Positions 1-7,990 of a stretch of DNA of 12,010 nucleotides are shown one piece after another. The notes below the pieces were generated by a model. The model made no database searches. It saw only the letters and a list, made by a program, of their open reading frames with translations, and was not told where the DNA came from. The position numbers and the translations under genes are program-made. The DNA is taken from positions 1-12,010 of the forward strand of contig CABQZS010000088.1 of NCBI GenBank assembly GCA_902468695.1, in the 5' to 3' direction. This DNA is from an uncultured Collinsella sp. GTDB lineage: Bacteria; Actinomycetota; Coriobacteriia; Coriobacteriales; Coriobacteriaceae. Each line of letters starts with the position of its first letter. Position 1 is the stretch's first letter.

Positions 1-2369
1 AGGCCAAGAAGAAGGCCGAGCAGGAGCGCCTTGCCCGCGAGAAGGAGGAGGCTGCCCGCGAGGCCCAGCGCCGTGCCGTTCCCGCTTCCGACTCCGGTTC
101 GCGCTTCCGTTCGCTGCTCGACCAGATCGCCGCACAGGAGACCGTGCTCAAGGAGAAGAAGGACGCCGAGGAGAAGGCCAAGGCCGAGCGCGCTGCCGAG
201 CGCGGCAACCGTCGTGGCGGTAATAACGACCGTCGCGGTGGCCGTCGCAACGATCGCAACGCCTCCGACAACAACTCCGAGCGCAACGCCTCCGAAAGCC
301 GTCCTCACAGCCATCGCACCAACGCCAGCAACAACGTCGCTGCCGGCATGGACTTCCCCAACCCCGACAAGCAGGGCAAGGGCAAAAAGCGCAAGGGCGG
401 TCACAACAACGAAGAGGACCACTACAGCCGCATGGCTCGCGAGGCCGAGGAGTACAGCCGCGAGAAGGTGCTCGAGGAGGCTCGTGCCGCCGTCGAGGAG
501 GCCTCTCGCGAGTCCACTGGTCGCCGCAAAAAGCGCAAGGAGAAGCGCGAGCGCGAGGCCGCAAAGGCTCAGGAAGAACGCAAGATTGAGGAGGCGCTGG
601 CCCAGGGCGTGAACCCCGAGGACCTCGACGCCATCAAAGTTTCCCAGGGCGTTACCGTCCAGGAGCTCGCCGAGGCGCTCGACGTTCCGGCCAACGACAT
701 CATCAAGCGCCTGTTCCTGCTGGGCACGCCGCTTACCATGACGCAGTCCATGTCCGACGACCTCGTCGAGCTCGTTGCCGACGACCTGGGCCGCCAGATC
801 AAGATCATCACCCCCGAGGAGGAGAACACCTTCTCGTTCTACGACGATCCCGCCGACCTTAAGCCGCGTGCCCCGGTCGTCACCGTCATGGGCCACGTCG
901 ACCACGGCAAGACGAGCCTCCTCGACGCCATCCGTCACACCGGCGTCGCTGCCGGCGAGGCGGGCGGCATTACGCAGGCCATCGGCGCTTCGCAGGTCAT
1001 GATCAACGACCGCAAGATCACCTTCATCGATACCCCTGGTCACGCGACCTTTACGGCCATGCGTGCCCGCGGCGCCAAGGTGACCGACATCGTCATTCTG
1101 ATCGTGGCTGCCGACGACGGCGTCATGCCCCAGACCATCGAGTCGATCAACCACGCCAAGGCCGCCGGCGTACCCATCGTCGTCGCCGTCAACAAGATCG
1201 ATAAGCCGGGCGCCAACCCCGACCGCGTGCGCCAGGAGCTCACCGAGTACGGCATCATCCCCGAGGAGTGGGGCGGACAGAACATGTTCGTCAACATCTC
1301 GGCCAAGCAGAAGATCGGTATCGACGACCTGCTCGAGACCGTGCTGCTCCAGGCCGACGTGCTCGAGCTCAAGGCCAACCCTGATACCTTCGCTTCGGGC
1401 AACGTCCTCGAGGCTAAGCTCGACAAGGGCCGCGGCTCGGTTGCCACCGTGCTCGTGACCCGCGGTACCCTGCGCGTGGGCGACACGCTGGTTGCCGGCC
1501 TTACTTACGGCCGCGTCCGCGCCATGCTCGACCCCAAGGGCCGCGCCGTCACCGAGGCTGGTCCCTCCGACGCCGTCGAGATCCTGGGCCTGCAGTCCGT
1601 CCCCAACGCCGGCGATGAGTTCCGCGTGTTCGAGGACGAGCGCGAGGCACGTGCGTTGGCCGACGAGCGTTCGCTCAAGGCCCGTATCGAGGAGCAGAGC
1701 CGCGTGAAGCACGTGACGCTCGAGAACCTCTTCGAGACCATCGCCGACGCCGAGGTCAAGGAGCTCAACCTGATCATCAAGGCCGACGTCCAGGGCTCCA
1801 TCGAGGCCCTTCAGGACTCGCTCGACAAGATGGACCAGTCCGAGGTGCGCATCAACACGATCCACTCCGCGGTCGGCGCCATCAACGAGACCGACGTCGT
1901 CCTGGCCGACGCCTCCAACGCCATCATCATCGGCTTTGGCGTCCGTCCCGACGGCAAGGCCCGCTCCGCCGCCGAGCGCGAGGGCGTCGAGATCCGTTGC
2001 TACGACGTCATCTACAAGTGCCTCGAGGACCTCGACGCTGCCCGCATCGGTATGCTCAAGCCCACCGAGGTCGAGGTCTCCACGGGTTCCGCAACCGTTC
2101 TGGACACCTTCAAGGTGCCCAAGGTCGGTATCGCCGCCGGTGTCCGCGTCGAAGAGGGCGAGATCGCCGCGACCGATTCCGTACGCCTGGTGCGCGACGG
2201 TATCGTGGTCTTCAACGGCAAGATCGCCTCGATGCGCCACTACAAGGACGAGGCCAAGAGCCTCAAGAGCGGCTCCGAGGGCGGTATTGGCCTGGAGAAC
2301 TTCCAGGACATCAAGCCTGGCGACACCATTGAGGGTTACCGCATCGACCAGGTTGCCCGTACCGAGTAG
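1..2369 (+). CDS. infB: Translation initiation factor IF-2 (5' end cut off by window)
   Basis: IF-2 is the GTPase that places initiator fMet-tRNA on the 30S subunit and promotes 50S joining. The frame is open from the first complete codon at base 3 to TAG at 2367-2369, giving 788 visible residues; the true start lies upstream. Visible residues 1-70 are Lys/Glu/Ala-rich, about 70-110 are Arg/Gly/Asn-rich (RRGG, DRRGGRR), and a charged helix-prone stretch runs to about 205. An IF2_N fold follows at about 210-262. The G domain has G1 GHVDHGKT (bases 891-914), GITQAIGA, DTPGH (1029-1043), NKID (1191-1202) and SAK (1299-1307). Domains II, III, C1 and C2 follow to a normal C-terminus. rbfA starts 11 bases downstream. 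All GTPase motifs are intact. Only the extent of the missing N-terminus is unknown. Confidence 0.97.
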   Translation, partial: AKKKAEQERLAREKEEAAREAQRRAVPASDSGSRFRSLLDQIAAQETVLKEKKDAEEKAKAERAAERGNRRGGNNDRRGGRRNDRNASDNNSERNASESRPHSHRTNASNNVAAGMDFPNPDKQGKGKKRKGGHNNEEDHYSRMAREAEEYSREKVLEEARAAVEEASRESTGRRKKRKEKREREAAKAQEERKIEEALAQGVNPEDLDAIKVSQGVTVQELAEALDVPANDIIKRLFLLGTPLTMTQSMSDDLVELVADDLGRQIKIITPEEENTFSFYDDPADLKPRAPVVTVMGHVDHGKTSLLDAIRHTGVAAGEAGGITQAIGASQVMINDRKITFIDTPGHATFTAMRARGAKVTDIVILIVAADDGVMPQTIESINHAKAAGVPIVVAVNKIDKPGANPDRVRQELTEYGIIPEEWGGQNMFVNISAKQKIGIDDLLETVLLQADVLELKANPDTFASGNVLEAKLDKGRGSVATVLVTRGTLRVGDTLVAGLTYGRVRAMLDPKGRAVTEAGPSDAVEILGLQSVPNAGDEFRVFEDEREARALADERSLKARIEEQSRVKHVTLENLFETIADAEVKELNLIIKADVQGSIEALQDSLDKMDQSEVRINTIHSAVGAINETDVVLADASNAIIIGFGVRPDGKARSAAEREGVEIRCYDVIYKCLEDLDAARIGMLKPTEVEVSTGSATVLDTFKVPKVGIAAGVRVEEGEIAATDSVRLVRDGIVVFNGKIASMRHYKDEAKSLKSGSEGGIGLENFQDIKPGDTIEGYRIDQVARTE

Positions 2370-2380
2370 GGGGTAGCGCT

Positions 2381-2791
2381 ATGAAGCAAACGCAGGCAAC
2401 CCGCCGTCTGGGCGAGCAGCTTCGCGAGAAGCTCGGTTATATCCTGCTCTTTGAGGTTTCCGATCCGCGTCTCGACCTGGTCACCCTGACCGCGGTCGAG
2501 GTCGCGGTGGACCGTTCGTTCGCGCGCGTGTACGTGTCGTGCGACGCGAGCCGCTACGACGAGGTCATGGAGGCGCTCGCCAGCGCCAAGGGCCGCATCC
2601 GTAGCCTGTTGGCCCGCTCGCTCGATTGGCGCGTCACGCCCGAGCTCGATTTTCGCATCGATCGCTCGACCGATGAGGCCGAGCGCATCACGCGTGCGCT
2701 GGAAAACGTTCCCGCCACGCTTGCGATCGAAAAGGACGAGGACGGCTATCCCATAGCGGATGCCGCCCAGGAGGCAGCTTTAGATGAGTAA
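2381..2791 (+). CDS. rbfA: 30S ribosome-binding factor RbfA
   Basis: A 136-residue protein of the RbfA family, which binds the 30S subunit near the 5' helix of 16S rRNA and assists late maturation. Sequence support: an N-terminal helix ending in LREKLGYILLFEVSDPRL (the family's DPRL turn), the strand VTLTAVEVAVDRSFARVYVS, the KH-like helix with an Ala/Gly kink (ALASAKGRIRSLLA), and the late strand VTPELDFRIDRS. The C-terminal tail is acidic and probably flexible. The ATG follows a G-rich stretch just after the infB stop (about 2367-2373). The 3' end overlaps the next gene by 8 bases, suggesting translational coupling. infB-rbfA adjacency is typical in bacteria. The length is slightly above the usual 110-130 residues because of the tail. 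Confidence 0.95.
   Translation: MKQTQATRRLGEQLREKLGYILLFEVSDPRLDLVTLTAVEVAVDRSFARVYVSCDASRYDEVMEALASAKGRIRSLLARSLDWRVTPELDFRIDRSTDEAERITRALENVPATLAIEKDEDGYPIADAAQEAALDE
2769..2774 (+). promoter_or_regulatory. Shine-Dalgarno AGGAGG for nrnA
   Basis: A perfect AGGAGG lies inside the last codons of rbfA, with 9 bases between it and the ATG at 2784. It fixes the nrnA start and shows that translation re-initiates across the 8-base overlap. Confidence 0.8.
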
Positions 2792-3827
2792 TTCCGCCGA
2801 CCTCGCATCGTGCGAGTCTGCAGATATTCAGCGACGCATCCTCGAGCTCATCGAGGGTGCGTCCTCCATTGCGATTTCGGGACATACGTCTCCCGATGGT
2901 GACGCCCTGGGCTCCGTGCTGGGTCTGGGCCTCTCGCTTATGAAGTTTTTCCCCAACAAGGACATTGCCCTGCTGCTGGCAGACGATGACCCGGTTCCGC
3001 GTATTTACCGCTTTATGGAGGGCGCCGACCGTCTGGTGCCGGCATCTGCGTATACCGGCAATCCGGACCTGTTCATCTCGGTGGACGTGCCGGTCGTCGA
3101 GCGTCTGAACAACTCCGCCGAGGTGCTCCGCCGCTCGTCGCATGTCGTGTGTTTCGATCACCATCCGGCGCGCGAGGAATTTACCGAGCTGAGCCTGAGG
3201 TGCGTCGGCGCCGCGGCATGCGCCATGATCATCGACCGCTTTTTGGACAATTGCGGCATTGTGGCTCGCGATGGTGTCGCGACCTGCCTGCTGTGCGGCC
3301 TGGTGACCGATACCGGTCGTTTTCAGTACCAAAACGCCGATGCCACTGCGTTCCATGCCGCCTCGCGCCTGGTCGCGCACGGTGCCGACCCCGCGCGCGT
3401 TGCGCTCGAGGTCTACCAGAGCATGCGCGTAGAGTTCTTGCATCTCAAGTCCATCGTTATGGGCCGCATCAAGACAGTGGCGCACGGTCGCGTGGCGTAT
3501 AGTTATGCGTATCAGAGCGACCTCGAGGCCTGCGGCGTCACTTCGGACGAGTGCGATGGCCTGGTTGATGTGGTGCGTTCGGTGATGGGCGTTGAGGTCT
3601 GTCTGTTCCTAAAGGGCATCGACGGCGATACCAAGGTGCGCGGCAACCTGCGCTCCAAAGGTGACCTCGATGTGTCCGAGATCGCTGCCAACTTTGGCGG
3701 TGGCGGGCATCATGCCGCCGCCGGCTTTTCCAACAACGGAACGATTCGCGAGACGCTCGCCGTGGCACTTCCCATGCTGGCCGAGCTGGTAGGGGAGGAT
3801 CCCGCTTCGGTGACCGTCGAGCTCTAA
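2784..3827 (+). CDS. nrnA: DHH/DHHA1 phosphoesterase, NrnA-like (nanoRNase / pAp phosphatase)
   Basis: A 347-residue DHH-DHHA1 protein. Family members degrade 2-5 nt RNAs (nanoRNase) and remove the 3' phosphate from pAp; some act on pApA or c-di-nucleotides. Metal-binding motifs visible: HTSPDGDALGS at residues 34-44 (the HxxxDxD motif), D-H-H at 125-127 within CFDHHPA, a third acidic site VTDTGRFQ with Asp176, and the DHHA1 substrate loop GGGGHHAAAGF beginning at 305. No transmembrane or GGDEF segments are present, which argues against a GdpP-type c-di-AMP phosphodiesterase. The gene sits between rbfA and truB, the usual place for NrnA in actinobacteria and Firmicutes. The fold assignment is certain; the preferred substrate is inferred from length, motifs and context. 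Confidence 0.9.
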   Translation: MSNSADLASCESADIQRRILELIEGASSIAISGHTSPDGDALGSVLGLGLSLMKFFPNKDIALLLADDDPVPRIYRFMEGADRLVPASAYTGNPDLFISVDVPVVERLNNSAEVLRRSSHVVCFDHHPAREEFTELSLRCVGAAACAMIIDRFLDNCGIVARDGVATCLLCGLVTDTGRFQYQNADATAFHAASRLVAHGADPARVALEVYQSMRVEFLHLKSIVMGRIKTVAHGRVAYSYAYQSDLEACGVTSDECDGLVDVVRSVMGVEVCLFLKGIDGDTKVRGNLRSKGDLDVSEIAANFGGGGHHAAAGFSNNGTIRETLAVALPMLAELVGEDPASVTVEL

Positions 3828-3842
3828 CATTTTGGATGGTAC

Positions 3843-4775
3843 ATGGCTCGTCGTACGCCTTCTCAATTGAATATGCTGCTCGCCGTCGATAAGCCGGTGG
3901 GCTGTACGTCCCACGACGTGGTATCGCAGTGCCGACGCGCCCTCCATGAGCGGCGCGTCGGCCATGCCGGCACGCTCGACCCCATGGCATCGGGTGTCAT
4001 GGTGGTGGGCGTGGGCCAGGCCACCCGTCTGCTGGGTATGCTAACCCTCGATACCAAAAGCTATGTCGCCGATATTTCGTTTGGCGCCGAGACCAATACC
4101 GATGATGCGGAGGGCGAGGCGGTCCGCACGGTGGCTGTTGCCGACGAGCTCCGCGATTCTGCCTATGCCCGTGAGCGCTTGGCCGCCATGTTGGGCCCGC
4201 AGATGCAGGTGCCGCCGGCGTTTTCGGCTATCTCGGTCAATGGCGTTCGCGCCTACAAGTCTGCTCGCGAGGGCAATGCGGTGGACCTACCTCCGCGCCC
4301 CGTCGAGGTCTATGCCGCCGACCTGATCGCCGTGGGCGGCGAGGGCGATTCGTGTATGTGGACCGTGGCGTTCTCGGTGAGCAAGGGCACCTATATACGT
4401 GCGCTCGCTCGCGACCTGGGCCGCGCCTGCGAGAGCGCCGCGCACATTTCCGCGCTGCGCCGCACGGCCTCCGGTGTTGTTTCCATTGGCGCCTGTCATG
4501 CGGTGGAGGAGCTTTCTCCTGGGTCCGCTGCTGACTTTGCCCTGGATCCCATTGCGGCCCTGGGAGCCACGCGTGTTGACTTGCCGGGCAATCTTGCCGA
4601 CGACCTGCTTTGCGGCCGACGCATTCCCGTTGAGCGTGCGCTTGCCGATTTCGATGCCTCGAAGGCTCCGTTTGCGTTGGTGCTCGATGGGGGACTCAAG
4701 GCGCTCGCCCGCATTGAGAGTGGCCGCTTTGTTATGGAGCACGTGTTTCCGCAGGCAATCGGCGGTGTTCGATGA
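3843..4775 (+). CDS. truB: tRNA pseudouridine-55 synthase TruB
   Basis: A 310-residue enzyme that isomerises U55 in the T-loop of elongator tRNAs. The N-terminus has LLAVDKPVGCTSHDVV, then GHAGTLDPMASG, in which Asp46 is the expected catalytic aspartate. SKGTYIRALARDLG supplies the conserved active-site Arg region. The C-terminal about 80 residues are divergent and fit the small PUA-like extension of actinobacterial TruB. The ATG at 3843 is 15 bases after nrnA. A second in-frame ATG at 3873 would begin MLLAVDKPVG, close to many TruB N-termini, but has no ribosome-binding site in front. The first ATG has only a weak GGATGG. The stop overlaps ribF by 4 bases (ATGA). Confidence 0.95.
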   Translation: MARRTPSQLNMLLAVDKPVGCTSHDVVSQCRRALHERRVGHAGTLDPMASGVMVVGVGQATRLLGMLTLDTKSYVADISFGAETNTDDAEGEAVRTVAVADELRDSAYARERLAAMLGPQMQVPPAFSAISVNGVRAYKSAREGNAVDLPPRPVEVYAADLIAVGGEGDSCMWTVAFSVSKGTYIRALARDLGRACESAAHISALRRTASGVVSIGACHAVEELSPGSAADFALDPIAALGATRVDLPGNLADDLLCGRRIPVERALADFDASKAPFALVLDGGLKALARIESGRFVMEHVFPQAIGGVR

Positions 4776-5779
4776 TGTTGTCCGCTCGCGAGCTCGCGCG
4801 TGTCTTTTTCGCGGGCGAGTCGGACGAGGCTCGCATCGTTACTGCCGATACGTTTGATGAGTGTGAGCACTTGGGTGCCGCATCGATTGCCATCGGCGTG
4901 TTCGACGGCGTTCACCGTGGACACCAGGAACTCATCGAAGCGCTTGTCCGTGATGCCCGTGCCCATGGCTGTAAGGCGGTCGTGGTTACCTTTGATCCCG
5001 ACCCGGACGTTGTGGTGAGCCCTTCGCCCGCTCAAAAATTGATGACGACGGCCGACCGTCTGCACGCCCTGGCTCAAACCGGGGTTGATGCGGTGGTGGC
5101 CGTTCCCTTTACGCCTGAGGTTGCGGCGCTTGACCATGTTGATTTTCTCTCGCTGGTGTCGCGTCTGGTCGACATTCGCTCGATTCGTGTTGGCAGTGAC
5201 TTTAGGCTGGGTCGTTGCGGTGCTTCTGGTGTTGCCGAGATGCGCGCCTGGGGTTCCGAGCACGGCGTTGACGTGTATGGTCACGACCTGCTTTGCGAGG
5301 GCGGTGAGGCCATTTGCGCCACCCGCATTCGTCATGAGCTGGGACAGGGCCATGTGGAGCTGGCTGCTGAGTTGCTCGGCCGCCCGTATATGCTGCGCGG
5401 CGGTGTTATCCGCGGCCGTCACGAGGGTTCCGGCATGGGCTTTCCCACGGCAAACCTACAAGTTCCCGACGGCATTCAGGTGCCTGCCGATGGCGTGTAT
5501 GAGGGTCTGGTGCTGGTCGATGACACCGTGTGGCCCGCTGCCGTGAACGTCGGCCTGCCGCCAACGTATGCTGACGATGCGGCATCTGCGCATCTCGAGG
5601 CTAATTTAATTGGTTATACGGGCGACCTGTACGGCTCTTCTGTTTCGCTGGCGTTTACGCGCTGGCTGCGTCCCTCGCGTCTGTTCGATTCGCTGGATGA
5701 GTTGATCGCGACCGTCGAGGGTAATATTGAGGACATTCGTCACAACTTGGGTGAGCAGGGGGTGAGTATCCGTGATTAG
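4772..5779 (+). CDS. ribF: Bifunctional riboflavin kinase / FMN adenylyltransferase (FAD synthetase)
   Basis: A 335-residue two-domain enzyme that converts riboflavin to FMN and then FAD, using ATP at both steps. The N-terminal nucleotidyltransferase domain shows IGVFDGVHRGHQ (residues 41-52), the TFDPDP segment (73-78), SDFRLGRCGASG, and the ISSTRIR-like ICATRIRHELGQG. The C-terminal flavokinase domain has YMLRGGVIRGRHEGSGMGFPTANL, with FPTAN at 224-228 binding Mg-ATP and flavin. The order truB-ribF is common in bacteria. The start ATG sits in the ATGA overlap with truB; a second ATG follows immediately at 4775 and would remove one residue. One oddity is Asp77, where most homologues have His in the PHP segment. 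No FMN riboswitch is visible, as expected inside an operon. Confidence 0.95.
   Translation: MMLSARELARVFFAGESDEARIVTADTFDECEHLGAASIAIGVFDGVHRGHQELIEALVRDARAHGCKAVVVTFDPDPDVVVSPSPAQKLMTTADRLHALAQTGVDAVVAVPFTPEVAALDHVDFLSLVSRLVDIRSIRVGSDFRLGRCGASGVAEMRAWGSEHGVDVYGHDLLCEGGEAICATRIRHELGQGHVELAAELLGRPYMLRGGVIRGRHEGSGMGFPTANLQVPDGIQVPADGVYEGLVLVDDTVWPAAVNVGLPPTYADDAASAHLEANLIGYTGDLYGSSVSLAFTRWLRPSRLFDSLDELIATVEGNIEDIRHNLGEQGVSIRD
5757..5766 (+). promoter_or_regulatory. Shine-Dalgarno for dnaG (AGGGGGTGAG)
   Basis: A purine-rich AGGGGGTGAG, close to the AGGAGGTGA consensus, lies 5 bases before a GTG at 5772. It supports that GTG as the dnaG start and the 8-base overlap with ribF. Confidence 0.7.
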
Positions 5780-7880
5780 CGATGAGGAAAAAGATCAGGT
5801 ACGCGCGGCGTCGGACTTGGTTGCCATCGTGCAGGAAACGGTTGAGCTCAAGCCCCGCGGCCATGAGTTTTGGGGCTGCTGCCCCTTTCATGGCGAAAAG
5901 ACGCCGTCCTTCCACATTATCCCCGCCACGCAGGTCTGGCACTGCTTTGGCTGCGGCGAGGGTGGCGACGTCTTCACCTATATCATGAAGCGCGAGAACT
6001 TGAGCTTTCCCGAGTCAATCCGTTATTTGGCCGATCGCGCGGGTATTGAGCTGCATGACACCGGAGATCGCCGCGAGCGCGGTACTAAGCGTGCGAGAAT
6101 CTACGATCTGTGCGCCGAGACCGCCCAGTTCTACCACACTATGCTTATGCGCGGTAAGGACGGCCGTCCGCGCGAGTACTTTGCCAGCCGCGGCATGGGT
6201 GGCGACGTCTGCCGCCGCTACTGCCTGGGCTTTGCGCCGGGCCGCAACGCGCTTGTGTCGCACCTGTCCCAGGCGGGTTTTACCCCGCAGGAGATGATCG
6301 ATGCCAACGTGGCCGTGAGCCGTGGGCGCGGACAGCTCGCCGACCGCTTTTACGACCGCGTGATGTTTCCCATCTTTGACGAGCAGGGTCACAACATTGC
6401 CTTTGGCGGTCGCATCATGGGTGACGGCCAGCCCAAGTACCTCAACACCGCCGAGACGAGCGTGTTTCATAAAAAACGAAACCTCTACGGCTTTAACTGG
6501 GCCAAGGAGTTTATCGTCGCGCAGGATACCGCCATCGTGGTGGAGGGCTATACCGACTGTATCGCCTGCTGGGAGGCGGGGATCAAAAACGTCGTCGCCA
6601 CGCTGGGCACGGCGCTCACGGAACATCACGTTAAGACACTCACCCGTTTTGCCAAGCGCATTGTATATATGTTCGATGGCGACGCCGCCGGTCAAAAGGC
6701 CGCTCGCCGCGCGATTCAGTTTATCGAGCAGGATTCGATGGACCTGCGCTGCGTAGTGCTGCCCGACGGCAACGACCCCATGGAGTTCATCACGGCGCAT
6801 GGCGGCCAGGAGCTTCAGGCGCGCATTGACGCGGCCGAGCCCCTCATGGATTTTGTCTACCGCTCGCTGCAGGAGTCGAGCGACATTACCACACCGGGCG
6901 GTCGCGCCAAAGCGCTCGAGGACGCTCTCACGCTCATCTATCCGCTACGTGACAGCTATATGATCGACACGTACTTTATTCAGATTGCCGACCTGTTGGG
7001 TTTGGACCTGGAGACCGTGCGCGCGAGTTCGGGCCGCGTGTTTCGCGATGTCGCCAAGCGCGAGGATGCGGAACGACGTCGTGAACAGAACTATGAGCGC
7101 CAGCGGGCACAGGCTGAGCGGTCCGGTAGCGTGGGCGGTCGGGCGTCGGGTTCTCGCGATGCCGGTCGCGGTGCTTGGGCATCGGGCGCGACGCCGCCGG
7201 TGTCCGCGCCGGTCGAAGAAGAGCCGTACGACTACGTCCCGCTCGATGCCTACGGTGCCGCGCCCGTGGAGGTCGTCGACGATCTTCCGCCGATTGATGT
7301 GCCTGATGGTATGGGCGCTGCGCCTGTGGCTGATGGTTCGGGTGCACCGGCTGCGGCGGCGCCGATGGTTCTTACCGATCTAGAGCGCAAGTCCTTGGCA
7401 GGGGAGCGCGAGCTGCTGACCATGCTCACGAGCTACCCCGACCTGTTCCGCACGTATGCCGACCGCATCTGCTCCATCGAGTGGGTTGACCCACGTCACG
7501 AGTCTATCGCATGGGCCGTTCTGGCAACGCCACCGGGAACCGATCCTGCAGCCTGCATGGATGCGGCGCGCTCGGTGTGTCCCGAGGCGGCAACGCTTGT
7601 GAGTGCCGGGCGCATCTCGGCGACGAGCAAACACCCCACCGAGACGAACATCGTGTTTATGCTCGATACGCTCGAGCTCTACACCATCAAACGCCGCATG
7701 CGTGCCGCACAGGCCAAGCTGCGCCAGGACCGTTCGCTCGATGATGAGGCCCGTCGCGCGCTGACCGTGCAGGCCGCGCAGGATTCGCAGCGTCAACGCG
7801 AGCTGCAAAAGTCGATCGGCGGCGTGGCGGACCCGTTCCGTTTGATCGGTCTGGAGGCCGCAGGCACCGAACAGGCCTAG
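5772..7880 (+). CDS. dnaG: DNA primase DnaG
   Basis: A 702-residue primase that makes the short RNA primers for replication and works with the replicative helicase. The N-terminal CHC2 zinc ribbon is complete: Cys37-Pro-Phe-His40 and Cys58-Phe-Gly-Cys61. The polymerase core carries the Toprim motifs: EGYTD with Glu258, and FDGDAAG with Asp302 and Asp304, all metal ligands. A low-complexity linker of roughly residues 434-535 is Arg/Gln-rich, then Pro/Ala/acidic. It leads to a helical C-terminal region (LERKSLAGERELLTML onward), which fits the helicase-binding domain. The protein is longer than E. coli (581) or B. subtilis (about 600) DnaG mainly because of the linker. The GTG start is supported by an upstream ribosome-binding site. 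rpoD follows after 110 bases with no terminator visible between. Confidence 0.97.
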   Translation: MISDEEKDQVRAASDLVAIVQETVELKPRGHEFWGCCPFHGEKTPSFHIIPATQVWHCFGCGEGGDVFTYIMKRENLSFPESIRYLADRAGIELHDTGDRRERGTKRARIYDLCAETAQFYHTMLMRGKDGRPREYFASRGMGGDVCRRYCLGFAPGRNALVSHLSQAGFTPQEMIDANVAVSRGRGQLADRFYDRVMFPIFDEQGHNIAFGGRIMGDGQPKYLNTAETSVFHKKRNLYGFNWAKEFIVAQDTAIVVEGYTDCIACWEAGIKNVVATLGTALTEHHVKTLTRFAKRIVYMFDGDAAGQKAARRAIQFIEQDSMDLRCVVLPDGNDPMEFITAHGGQELQARIDAAEPLMDFVYRSLQESSDITTPGGRAKALEDALTLIYPLRDSYMIDTYFIQIADLLGLDLETVRASSGRVFRDVAKREDAERRREQNYERQRAQAERSGSVGGRASGSRDAGRGAWASGATPPVSAPVEEEPYDYVPLDAYGAAPVEVVDDLPPIDVPDGMGAAPVADGSGAPAAAAPMVLTDLERKSLAGERELLTMLTSYPDLFRTYADRICSIEWVDPRHESIAWAVLATPPGTDPAACMDAARSVCPEAATLVSAGRISATSKHPTETNIVFMLDTLELYTIKRRMRAAQAKLRQDRSLDDEARRALTVQAAQDSQRQRELQKSIGGVADPFRLIGLEAAGTEQA

Positions 7881-7932
7881 ATGTTGTGGTCAACCAGCGT
7901 ATTCTCGCCTATATCCAGTCCTCTTTTTGGGT

Positions 7933-7944
7933 ATAGACGTCTAT
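7933..7944. promoter_or_regulatory. Perfect 12-bp palindrome upstream of rpoD (candidate operator)
   Basis: ATAGACGTCTAT reads identically on both strands. It ends 5 bases before the TG of a candidate extended -10 element, overlapping the place where RNA polymerase would contact the -35 region. The position suits an operator for a dimeric regulator. The role is inference only. Confidence 0.35.
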
Positions 7945-7949
7945 GTGTG

Positions 7950-7958
7950 TGCTAAAGT
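7950..7958 (+). promoter_or_regulatory. Candidate extended -10 promoter for rpoD
   Basis: TGCTAAAGT fits the extended -10 pattern TGnTAnnnT, with hexamer TAAAGT at 7953-7958. No good -35 is seen at 16-18 bases; TTGGGT at 7927-7932 is 20 bases away. Transcription would begin near 7965, leaving a leader of about 25 bases to the GTG at 7991. This gives rpoD a supply independent of the dnaG transcript. Confidence 0.45.
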
Positions 7959-7990
7959 ATTGGGTCCTGTGGACTATGAAGGGAGAATCT

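Noticed and set aside
144..146. Internal GTG start in infB giving a shorter IF-2 form
   Set aside because: AGGAG is only 3 bases away, too close, and the frame is open and IF-2-like upstream to the window edge. Internal IF-2 starts exist in E. coli, but nothing here singles this one out.
4496..5422. 308-codon open frame on the minus strand across truB and ribF
   Set aside because: It spans the junction of two clear plus-strand genes and shows no recognisable domain; long antisense frames are expected at this base composition.
7881..7932. Terminator between dnaG and rpoD
   Set aside because: Only short imperfect complementarity around TGGTCAACCA is present. The T5 run at 7924-7928 has no stem before it, so readthrough from dnaG into rpoD is likely.
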